This document shows positions 16,343-23,158 of a stretch of 32,961 nucleotides of DNA, piece after piece. Each line of letters begins with the position of its first letter. Position 1 is the stretch's first letter. The notes beneath the pieces were generated by a model, which had not been told where the DNA came from, did no database searches, and worked only from the letters and a program-made list of their open reading frames with translations. Source of the stretch: Thermophilibacter provencensis (GTDB taxonomy: Bacteria; Actinomycetota; Coriobacteriia; Coriobacteriales; Atopobiaceae). Location of the stretch: NCBI RefSeq assembly GCF_030372065.1, contig NZ_JAUDEA010000019.1:1-32961 (forward strand), written 5' to 3'. The translations under genes were made by a program, and so were the position numbers.

Positions 16343-16627
16343 GCCGAGATAACCCGGGGCCTGCACCACTTTCCAGAAATCCTGCCGAGAAAACCGCGGC
16401 GCTGTACCAAGCTGTGCGTCAGCTGCCGAGAAAGACGGCCCTCTGTACCAAGGCGAGACGGACCATGTCGAGAAACCAAGCGCTCTGTACCAAGTGGAAC
16501 CCCCTGTTGCCGAGAAAACCGGTGAGTGTACCAGCGCGACAATCCACCCAAGGCAGAGCGTGGTACAGCCCCCGGCTTTTCTCGGCACGAATTCTGAAAT
16601 CCGGTACAGAGGACCGCTTTTCTCGGC
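16343..16627. repeat. Helically phased array of a bipartite 25-bp unit, cluster 2
   Basis: Seven units fit GCCGAGAAA-N9-CTGTACC. Five are on the plus strand, starting at 16343, 16384, 16425, 16467 and 16509 (the last one base short). Two are on the minus strand, starting at 16562 and 16603. Start distances are 41, 41, 42, 42, 53 and 41 bp, matching four or five helical turns. Several plus units are followed by AAG. As in cluster 1, the plus-strand units come first and the minus-strand units second, and the middle nine bases vary freely. The array lies in the divergent gap between the DUF4352-like gene and the JetD-like gene. Confidence 0.92.
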
Positions 16628-16680
16628 ATAGCCAAACCGGGCGTAAGGCTCCGCCACGTTCCCGCCGCCGCGCCAGCTGC

Positions 16681-16686
16681 TATGCT
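16681..16686 (+). promoter_or_regulatory. Candidate -10 box of the JetD-like gene
   Basis: TATGCT lies 26 bp before the ATG at 16713 and 53 bp after the last unit of phased array 2. There is no recognisable -35 box at the usual spacing. The evidence is a weak sequence match, reported because its placement resembles that at the HAD gene. Confidence 0.3.
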
Positions 16687-16712
16687 GGAATGACCAACGG
16701 CAAGGGGTATCT

Positions 16713-17891
16713 ATGGCACACAAACTCACCGAGCAGGAGCAGGCGACCGTCGTCAGGCTCGCCAAGTTCCTGGGCAAGGAGCTTCCCGTCAAGTTCAGGG
16801 GCAACGCGGGCGGCATCGCGAGCGGGCTCGTCCGCCTGCGCGGACAGAGCATAGCCGAGAAGGACGTCCGCGCCGTCCTCGAGCGCTACGACGCAACAAA
16901 GCTTCCCACGGATACCCTTGTTGAGCTGGGTGTTCTTCTCCCCGCGGCAGACGGCGGCTTCACGCTGGAGATTCCCGAGAAGCGCGCGATTGCCAAGGCC
17001 GAGCGCCCCCGGCCGCCCGCCAAGCGCGATGGCCGCGCCATCTCGCGCCTGGACACCGTGCGCAAGCAGACGCCCGAGCTCACCGACATCCGCCTCAAGA
17101 TCATCGAGCTCGACCCGCGCCTCTGGATCAACGGGTGGCTGCTCAGCACGCCCGACGCCTACGTCCGCTACGAACGCGAGCTGCGCGCGCTGGACGCGGC
17201 GCTCGCGGGAGAACCCACGCTCGGAGACGGCAGCCTGAGCCTGCGAGAGCTCTCCTACCAGGTCTTTGGTGACGAGAAGTTCCTGGCGCTGGAGTCCGAA
17301 GGCCGCAAGCTGCTGCACCTCATGGGCCTCTCGGACGTGGTGAACTGTCGGCCGCAGGCCAAGCTCGAGCTCATGCACCACATACCCAAGCACCACCGTC
17401 ACCTGCGGCTCATTGTCTCCGAGAACCTCGACCCCTGGGTCAACATGAGAAACGCGATGTTCCTCGACGGGCGCAAGCGGCTCTTTGGCGAGCGCGTCCA
17501 CGGCGTGGTCTTTGGCAACGGCTACATTGTGGACGACCCGCACAAGCTGCCCGACCTTCTTGCCACGATGGACGCCGAGGACGTTGAGGTTCTCTACTGG
17601 GGAGACATCGACCGCGCGGGCCTCCAGATCCTGAGCAAGCTCGCCGAGATGGCGGGTGACGGCCTTACCGTGCGGCCGCTCATCCCGGCGTATCGCCTCA
17701 TGCTCAAGCGCGCGATGCGGCGCTTTGCCGACCCGCTCGAGAACGAGGAGACCGACCAGGGCGGCGTGCCCGTTCGCGGGCTGGACCTCTTTGAGGGCGA
17801 GCTCAAGGAGAAGGAACTCGCCTACCTGCGCGCGGTTCTCGACGGCGCGCGCCTCATCCCGCAGGAGATCCTCACCGCCCGCGACCTGTAA
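16713..17891 (+). CDS. Orphan JetD/DUF2220-like TOPRIM protein
   Basis: The 392-residue protein ends in a domain that resembles DUF2220 (JetD C-terminal), a TOPRIM-type nuclease fold. Key pieces are LIVSENLDPWVNM near residue 236, with the probable metal-binding Glu, VVFGNGYIV near 268, and EVLYWGDIDRAGLQIL at about 290-305, with the paired Asp residues. The N-terminal part (about 1-190) is helical, with several DNA-binding-like stretches. In the Wadjet defence system JetD cuts plasmid DNA together with the SMC-like JetA, JetB and JetC, none of which is encoded nearby, so a stand-alone role is likely. AAGGGG precedes the ATG. Its promoter region carries phased array 2, and its stop codon touches the largest palindrome. 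Confidence 0.75.
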   Translation: MAHKLTEQEQATVVRLAKFLGKELPVKFRGNAGGIASGLVRLRGQSIAEKDVRAVLERYDATKLPTDTLVELGVLLPAADGGFTLEIPEKRAIAKAERPRPPAKRDGRAISRLDTVRKQTPELTDIRLKIIELDPRLWINGWLLSTPDAYVRYERELRALDAALAGEPTLGDGSLSLRELSYQVFGDEKFLALESEGRKLLHLMGLSDVVNCRPQAKLELMHHIPKHHRHLRLIVSENLDPWVNMRNAMFLDGRKRLFGERVHGVVFGNGYIVDDPHKLPDLLATMDAEDVEVLYWGDIDRAGLQILSKLAEMAGDGLTVRPLIPAYRLMLKRAMRRFADPLENEETDQGGVPVRGLDLFEGELKEKELAYLRAVLDGARLIPQEILTARDL

Positions 17892-18101
17892 TGGCAAAAG
17901 GGGACGGGTTTTTGGCGACAGGGGCGGCGGGGTAAGTTGACAAAGGTGACAGGGTAAGTGGTGACAAAGGTGACAGGGTAAATTGTCACCATGTCCTTCA
18001 TGGTGACAATTTACCCTGTCACCTTTGTCACCACTTACCCTGTCACCTTTGTCAACTTACCCCGCCGCCCCTGTCGCCAAAAACCCGTCCCCCTTTTGCC
18101 A
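17892..18101. repeat. Giant modular palindrome with about 102-bp arms
   Basis: Left arm 17892-17993 and right arm 17999-18101 are reverse complements over their full length except for one extra G/C base pair position, around a TCCTT loop. Going inward, the arm contains an AAAAGGGGACGGGTTTTTGG layer, a CGACAGGGGCGGCGGGGT layer, and then two tandem TGACAAAGG-TGACAGGG blocks (17938-17957 and 17962-17981). The tandem blocks show that elements grow by module duplication. It starts on the base after the JetD-like stop and ends four bases before the MFS stop, exactly filling the converging junction. Confidence 0.93.
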
Positions 18102-18105
18102 GCCG

Positions 18106-19731
18106 TCAGGAAAGCTTCTTGATGGCGGGGGTGCTCAGGAGACCCAACAGGATGATTCCCGCGCCCACGGCGTACGCCACGCGCGTGGAGTCGTAACGGG
18201 CGCGCGCCTCGATCTGCACGAGCTCGTCATGCTCGGCCTGGGTCATGGGGATGTCCGCGATCTGCTCCTCAAACTCCTCGTTGCTCCCCAGGTTGATGGT
18301 GAGCTCGGAGACCTGCTCGCGCACGGTCGGCGAGATGGAGGGGTCTGCCGCCACGCCCGCGCGCACCGAGTTGGTGATGCCGAGCAGCAGCACCGCGCCA
18401 AGGAGCGCCACGCCGATGGCCTGACCGACGTTGCGCATGGTGCTCTGGATGCCGCCGGACTGCGAGGCGTCGCGCTCGCTCACCGCAAGGGCCACCACGT
18501 TGCTGGAGTGAGAGGACACCGTGCCCGCGCCCACGCCGGCGAGAAACGCGCCGAGATAGACGCCCGCGGCGTTGCTGCCGTCGATGGTGACGGAGAGCGC
18601 CATCACGCCGAGCGCGGCCGCCATCACGACATAACCCGTCTGGATCACGTGACGCGGGTTGGCGTGAGGCGCCAGCTTGGGAATGCCAAGCGCGAGCGCA
18701 AAGGTGGGAACGCCCGTGACGATGGAGATCACGCCCACGTCAACCGGCGACCAGCCGGCAACGAGCTGCAGGTAGGGGGCCATGAGGATGGACTGCACGC
18801 CCATGAAGAAGAACGTGAGCGCGTTGGCCACGAGGCCGGCCAGCACCTGCGGGGTGTGGATGAAGGACTGCGGCAGCAGCGCAACACCGTTCTTCTGCTC
18901 CACGTCCTTCTCGACCCTCATGAGAACGACGAGCACCACAAGGCCCAGGGCAGCCAGCGGCAGCGCGGGCGAGATGCCAAACACGGTGAAGGGGCAGCCC
19001 TCGAGCGGCTGGATGAGACCCCAGGACGAGATGCTCGAGATGCCGATGAGGAACAGGAACAGGCCCGTTGCGGCAAGCACGACGCCGAGCGCGTCAAACT
19101 TGAGCTTCTCGTCCTGCTGCTCGATCTTGGGCAGCTCGAAGGAGAGCGCCAGCACGCCCACGAAGTAGGCGCCGAGCACGAGGAACGTGACGTGCATGCC
19201 CGCCGTCTCCATCACCACGCCCAAAATGAGCGGCAGGAGCGCGGAGAGGCCCGACGCCGCGCCAATGCACCCAAAGGCGACCGTCCTGTTGTGGCCGCGG
19301 TACATGAGCGGGATGAGGCCCAGAAGCGACGGAATGAGGAAGCTCGCGCCAAAGCCCAAGAGCACGCGGCCCACCCAGATGAAGACCGCCATGTTAGGGG
19401 CAAGCGCAAGCGAGACCTCGCCCAGGGCACAGAGCGCGGCGCCAATGCGGAAGGTCTTCTTCCAGCCGATGATGGTGCCCGCCAGGCCGCCGGCAATCAT
19501 GAAGGCGCCGCCCACGAGCGGATAGACCATATTGGCGAGCTGGATCTCAGACGTGGTGGCGCCCAGATCCTTGGTGAGCGCCGAGGCGGCGAGCGAGAGC
19601 GCGCCGTTGTCGCCCGTCGTCCCCATCTGAGCGAGGATGAGAATCACGATGGGCAGCACGAGGAACTTCTCGGCGGCCGGTGCGGAGCCCTGCGGCCGAG
19701 CCGCGCTCCCCGCCACTGTTGCGGTATGCAT
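18106..19731 (-). CDS. MFS drug-efflux-type transporter (DHA2-like)
   Basis: This is a predicted proton-driven exporter of about 541 residues with roughly 14 hydrophobic helices, as in the DHA2/EmrB-QacA group. Visible family features are the first helix ending QMGTTGDNGALSLA, the motif A-like loop GGLAGTIIGWKKTFRIGA, a helix-5 motif C-like GFGASFLIPSLLGLIPLMYR, and AGVGAGTVSSHSSNVV late in the protein. An extra charged loop (about 470-510) precedes the last helix. The substrate cannot be told. ATG 19731 with AAGGGG upstream is the best start. The open frame continues leftward-upstream to 20037, but that extension reads through the antisense of the tRNA gene. Its 3' end is shared with the giant palindrome. 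Confidence 0.88.
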   Translation of the reverse strand: MHTATVAGSAARPQGSAPAAEKFLVLPIVILILAQMGTTGDNGALSLAASALTKDLGATTSEIQLANMVYPLVGGAFMIAGGLAGTIIGWKKTFRIGAALCALGEVSLALAPNMAVFIWVGRVLLGFGASFLIPSLLGLIPLMYRGHNRTVAFGCIGAASGLSALLPLILGVVMETAGMHVTFLVLGAYFVGVLALSFELPKIEQQDEKLKFDALGVVLAATGLFLFLIGISSISSWGLIQPLEGCPFTVFGISPALPLAALGLVVLVVLMRVEKDVEQKNGVALLPQSFIHTPQVLAGLVANALTFFFMGVQSILMAPYLQLVAGWSPVDVGVISIVTGVPTFALALGIPKLAPHANPRHVIQTGYVVMAAALGVMALSVTIDGSNAAGVYLGAFLAGVGAGTVSSHSSNVVALAVSERDASQSGGIQSTMRNVGQAIGVALLGAVLLLGITNSVRAGVAADPSISPTVREQVSELTINLGSNEEFEEQIADIPMTQAEHDELVQIEARARYDSTRVAYAVGAGIILLGLLSTPAIKKLS

Positions 19732-19920
19732 TACCTCCCCTTTCCCATTGGGATTGCCCCACGCCAATCGCAGGGCGCAATGCGCTTGATGTACCCGCGG
19801 GACTTGGGTTTTTGGGGCGAATGTGAAGTTCGCCAAAGCAGCGCAATGCGTAACGGGGACTGAAGGGAGGGGTGACAGCGCGGCCGATTGTGGAGAAGGC
19901 TTCACAATGCAAGATTCTTC

Positions 19921-19949
19921 TTGCGAGAAGAACGCGCGGTCGATATAGT
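19921..19949 (+). promoter_or_regulatory. Promoter of the tRNA-fMet gene
   Basis: TTGCGA (19921-19926) and TATAGT (19944-19949) are separated by 17 bp and end 29 bp before the tRNA. This is the best-formed sigma-70-type promoter in the window. The rest of the gap between the MFS start and the tRNA (19732-19978) shows no gene. Confidence 0.6.
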
Positions 19950-19978
19950 TATTTCTTGCACGTACGCAGTGCACCCAT

Positions 19979-20055
<77 letters not shown>

Positions 20056-20064
20056 TGAAATAGC

Positions 20065-20099
20065 AGCTAGGTACCATTATTTCGGTACCTAGCTTTTTT
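20065..20099 (+). terminator. Rho-independent terminator of tRNA-fMet
   Basis: AGCTAGGTACC (20065-20075) and GGTACCTAGCT (20084-20094) form a perfect 11-bp stem with an 8-base loop. The descending arm runs into a stretch of six T. It lies 10 bp after the CCA end. Confidence 0.92.
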
Positions 20100-21299
20100 C
20101 ATTTCAATAGAGTCGGATGTACATTAGGATGTACGTATACAACTTCGGCGGCCGCCGGGCACGCTACCCGACGACCGCCGATCGAATCAGTCGCTGAGAG
20201 CATTGTATCACGCGGCAGGAGCCCCTCGCGACGCAACGCCGAGGCCCCGCGCCCATTGGAGTCGAGGCACGACGCGGCGGCGCGTAAGGGCGCCTTTCCT
20301 TTCCTCGCGGTCGCCGAGGTGTTGCGTGCCTCGAGCCGGCGGCGACTGACGCAGTGGAAGGCGTCAGCCAACAGACCCCTCGGAAACGGGGTCGTCGAAC
20401 CGTTGTCGGAGACGTCCCAGGGAAACGGGTTTTCGGAACCGGGAGGCCGTCCGTCTCAGAAAAACGAGCTGAGACGCTATTTGAGACGGTTTTTGAGACA
20501 ATGTTTCCGCAGGTAAAAGGTCATTTCCATATTATTTACTAGGTGTCTCACAAATATGGGGGCTAAATTACGTGTGCATATGGAAACGCGCTCTCGCAAT
20601 CGTGATCCACAGCATCGACCGCTCACGCCTCCGCCGCGTCTTTTACTCACGCATGCGTCTCTCACGCACATATAAGAAAACAAAAAAAGCGCCCCGAAAG
20701 TTGAGACGCTCCCGTTTTTGGTCGTTTCCGCAGGTAACACCCATCTCAAATGCGTCTCAAAAAGCGTCTCGGAAAAGTGAGACGCTCCGACTTTGAGACG
20801 GTTCCGTAACTTCGCCCTACGATCATGCTCGACGCATCTCCTGTTTTGGTCACTTGCCTTCGACCCGCCCGCCGCAGGCGGGCGGCGGCTGCGTTGCCCG
20901 GAGACGCGCAGCCGCGACCGCAACAGCAGCCGCCGCATCGGCGCCCACGGAAAAGACGCCCCGCCCTCACGCGCTGCGGCTCGTCTCCTCTGCGCCATCT
21001 ATCGACCTCGGCGACGCGGCACATCCTCCTCGCGTAGCCCAGCAACGGGTTGAGCGGGCCCCTGTACCGCCTCTTCGGGCTCTGGCAAGCACCTTAGGAA
21101 ACACCGTGTCCAAGCGGACACCACATGATAACAACCGCGGCAAGACAGCCACATTCTGTCTTCCGTCGTCCTCAATGAATAACGCTTAATCCCAGGCATA
21201 CTGTCACCAAAGATTCGGGGCCGCGTCAAGCCGCGCCTCCCACGGGGACCCCTTCGATGCGGGCGAGATGCCCGAGCTGCAATGGAAAGGGGATTCCGA
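20100..21299. other. Gene-poor, structured left end of the mobile element
   Basis: I see no supportable gene in this 1.2-kb stretch. Open frames here lack ribosome binding sites or family resemblance. It contains a direct repeat GGATGTAC near 20,115 and 20,127. It has a 9-bp inverted repeat CGAGGCACG/CGTGCCTCG (20263-20271 and 20325-20333) and the iteron-like block described separately. It also has a perfect GC hairpin CCGCCCGCC-GCA-GGCGGGCGG (20865-20885). Together these suggest an origin or transfer-control region rather than coding DNA. Confidence 0.55.
20469..20806. repeat. TGAGACG iteron-like block, candidate replication origin
   Basis: About nine copies of TGAGACG or its complement CGTCTCA lie in 340 bp, several extended. 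The 12-mer TTTGAGACGGTT occurs at 20480-20491 and again at 20792-20803. The 13-mer TTTCCGCAGGTAA occurs at 20504-20516 and 20725-20737. AT-richer DNA (20520-20580 and 20670-20700) lies between the two ends. Clustered short repeats in both directions next to an AT-rich segment resemble plasmid iteron origins, but no replication initiator gene is in the window. Confidence 0.6.
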
Positions 21300-21638
21300 A
21301 TGTCAACCATCAACATCGTCGCCATCTCCGGCAACCTCGTCGACGACGCGGTGCTTCGCTCGACGAAGAGCGGGACGATGGTCCTCAACTTCACCGTGGC
21401 CATCACGGAGCGCGTCAAGGGCACCGACGGCGCGTTCGAGGAGCGGCCTAGCTACATCGACTGCGCGATCTTCGGGAAGCGCGCCGACGCGCTCGCCCGC
21501 TACCTCGCGAAGGGGTCGCTCGCCATGGTCCAGGGCCATCTCCGGCAGCTTACCTACAACGACCGCCAGGGACAGCGCCGCAGCAAGGTAGAGGTCATGG
21601 TGGACGAGATCGAGTGGCGCCAGCCGCGCAGCGCGTAA
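21300..21638 (+). CDS. ssb: Single-stranded DNA-binding protein, short element-borne form
   Basis: The 112-residue protein is a single OB-fold SSB. It begins INIVAISGNLVDDAVLRST, continues with MVLNFTVAI and YIDCAIFGKRADALARYLAK and then SLAMVQGHLRQLTY, the conserved order of the family. It lacks the long acidic tail and the DDDIPF-type tip of chromosomal SSB that recruits repair proteins, which is common for SSBs of plasmids and integrative elements. The ATG at 21300 has AAAGGGG about eight bases upstream. It is the first gene after the iteron block and likely protects single strands made during replication or transfer of the element. Confidence 0.9.
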   Translation: MSTINIVAISGNLVDDAVLRSTKSGTMVLNFTVAITERVKGTDGAFEERPSYIDCAIFGKRADALARYLAKGSLAMVQGHLRQLTYNDRQGQRRSKVEVMVDEIEWRQPRSA

Positions 21639-21697
21639 GCCATGAGGCCAACGGCCCGCGTTTCCGATGCGCGAGCGACAAGTTCAGGAGGTCAAAC

Positions 21698-22324
21698 ATG
21701 GGCAACCGTGCCGTCATCACCACCGAGAAAAGAGACTTAGGAGTCTACCTGCACTGGAACGGCGGGCGCGACAGCGTCGAAGCGTTCCTCAGGTACTGCG
21801 ACCTGCGCGGGTTCCGCTCCCCCGACACCGACGAGTACGGGTGGGCCCGCCTGTGCCAGGTCATCGCCAACTTCATGGGCGCGGGCGGCCTCTCCGTCGG
21901 GATCAGCCGCTACACGACCGACAAGGCCATGGACCCCGGCGACAACGGCATCTTCGTCATCCGGGGCTGGGAGGTCGTCGACCGCGTGTACCCCTACGCT
22001 CCGTTCAAGGAGGAGGACGAGTACCCGCTCGACGCCATGCTGCTCGAGATCGACGCCGCCCAGCCGCAAGACCAGCAGCTCGGCGACTTCCTCCTCGCCG
22101 AGGAGGTGCCAACGGCGTCCGTCGAGATCGGCGACGTCGTCTACATGCAGCAGGTCGGCGGCCGCTACAGGCCGTTCCCCGTCGCCGGGATCGGCGACGG
22201 CCGCGTCGTGAACGGCCTCGACACGGCGGGCGTGCCCTACGCGCGAATGTACAACGGCGACGAGTGCGCCGGCAACGTAAACAACTACCTGCGCACGCCC
22301 ACCGTGCGCCGCGTGCCGAAATAA
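21698..22324 (+). CDS. Mobile-element protein of unknown function (MGNRAVITT type)
   Basis: The 208-residue protein starts MGNRAVITTEKRDLGVYLHW and contains YGWARLCQVIANFMG and GDNGIFVIRGWEVV. From memory this pattern belongs to a family frequent on plasmids and integrative elements of Actinobacteria and Firmicutes; no activity is known. The C-terminal part from about residue 140 (VEIGDVVYMQQVGGRYRPF) resembles a small beta-barrel. AGGAGG lies seven bases before the ATG. It follows ssb by 59 bp and precedes another small gene by 10 bp, so the group is probably one operon. Confidence 0.75.
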   Translation: MGNRAVITTEKRDLGVYLHWNGGRDSVEAFLRYCDLRGFRSPDTDEYGWARLCQVIANFMGAGGLSVGISRYTTDKAMDPGDNGIFVIRGWEVVDRVYPYAPFKEEDEYPLDAMLLEIDAAQPQDQQLGDFLLAEEVPTASVEIGDVVYMQQVGGRYRPFPVAGIGDGRVVNGLDTAGVPYARMYNGDECAGNVNNYLRTPTVRRVPK

Positions 22325-22334
22325 GGGAGGAACC

Positions 22335-22667
22335 ATGAGCGAACCCATCGGGAAGAGGGCCATGGACGCCATCCTCGACGTGACCGACGAGCTCAGGGCG
22401 TGCGTCCGCGACGAGTTCGAGCCGTACGAGGGCGTCTACCGCATCAATGACTTCGGCGAGTGCGTCAGCGAGGAGGACTGGCTGAACGTCTGGGCCGCCT
22501 ACCCGAGCTGGTGGCCCCATGCGTGGATACTCGCTGACAACGGGCAGTTCACATCCGACGAGGTCAGCCGCATGAGCGTCGAGGAGATCGAGGCCGCCTA
22601 CGGTGACCCGGCCTTCGAGCCGGAGTACGCCTTTTACACCGAGGCGGGCGAGGACGGCATGATGTAA
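22335..22667 (+). CDS. Small acidic mobile-element protein
   Basis: I do not recognise this 110-residue acidic protein. It has an aromatic cluster (WLNVWAAYPSWWPHAWILAD) in the middle and many Glu residues near the end. GGGAGG precedes the ATG, 10 bp after the previous stop, so it belongs to the ssb operon. No membrane helix or signal is seen. Acidic, Trp-rich small proteins on mobile elements are sometimes anti-restriction DNA mimics, but nothing specific supports that here. Confidence 0.7.
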   Translation: MSEPIGKRAMDAILDVTDELRACVRDEFEPYEGVYRINDFGECVSEEDWLNVWAAYPSWWPHAWILADNGQFTSDEVSRMSVEEIEAAYGDPAFEPEYAFYTEAGEDGMM

Positions 22668-22733
22668 ACCATGGTTTCACCTCGGCCGCACCCGGGGCGC
22701 TACGCTCGTGCGCGACCGAGGGGAGGTGAGACT

Positions 22734-22898
22734 ATGGACGCGAGAACCTACGTGAGCCGCCTGCTCGAGGACCTGGCGCACGTCACGAGCGGAGAGGAGC
22801 ACGACGCGTTCGATCCGACGTGGCTGCGCGGATACGTCGCGGGCATGTCGTGCGCCGCGCAGTACGCGCTCGAAATGGACCGCAAAGAGGACGAGTAA
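22734..22898 (+). CDS. 54-residue mobile-element protein
   Basis: This short protein, MDARTYVSRLLEDLAHVTSG onward, has no recognised domain. It ends with Cys-containing helix text MSCAAQYALEMDRKEDE. The strong ribosome binding site GGGGAGGTGAG just before ATG 22734 and the terminator right after the stop support a real gene. It is the last gene of the rightward ssb group. Confidence 0.65.
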   Translation: MDARTYVSRLLEDLAHVTSGEEHDAFDPTWLRGYVAGMSCAAQYALEMDRKEDE

Positions 22899-22903
22899 CA
22901 CGA

Positions 22904-22947
22904 GACCCCTGCTCAGGCATCACGCCTGGGCAGGGGTCATTTTTTTC
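22904..22947 (+). terminator. Terminator of the ssb operon
   Basis: GACCCCTGC and GCAGGGGTC form a 9-bp outer stem, extended by CAGGC/GCCTG inside with one mismatch, closed by an ATCAC loop and followed by A and seven T. It lies between the 54-residue gene and the converging 70-residue gene. Confidence 0.9.
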
Positions 22948-23158
22948 AGTCCAGAGCCGCGTCGATTTGGGCGCGCATGTCACCCAGAAGATACAGCTCG
23001 TCGCGCAGCGCCGCGGCATCGACCTCGTCGGGTATCTTGGCCTCGATGCATCGCCGGCCCGTGTCCTCCACCGCGTAGAGGCCCTCGGCGATGTATCCGA
23101 GCTCGATTTCGGTGCAGCTCAGGACGTAGGTGCCGTCCGGGTCCCTAGTCACCCTCAT
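22946..23158 (-). CDS. 70-residue protein overlapping the hsdR end
   Basis: The protein starts MRVTRDPDGTYVLSCTEIEL and continues through a helical C-terminal half (DAAALRDELYLLGDMRAQID). No family is recognised. The start is ATG 23158 with GGAGG about seven bases upstream, inside the last codons of hsdR (14-bp overlap), so it is translationally coupled to the restriction operon. It is too small to be an enzyme. It could be an accessory or control protein of the Type I system or an unrelated passenger. Confidence 0.7.
   Translation of the reverse strand: MRVTRDPDGTYVLSCTEIELGYIAEGLYAVEDTGRRCIEAKIPDEVDAAALRDELYLLGDMRAQIDAALD

Noticed and set aside
18025..19863. 612-residue plus-strand open frame opposite the MFS gene
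   Set aside because: It reads His/Arg/Gly-rich antisense text and passes through a palindrome; the MFS protein on the other strand is clear.
20099..20371. 90-residue minus-strand frame next to the tRNA, considered as an integrase remnant
   Set aside because: No tyrosine recombinase motif (R...HxxR...Y) can be seen, so the idea is unsupported.
20477..20998. 173-residue minus-strand open frame in the iteron region
   Set aside because: It is Arg- and Ser-rich random-looking text through iterons and a GC hairpin, with no ribosome binding site or family.
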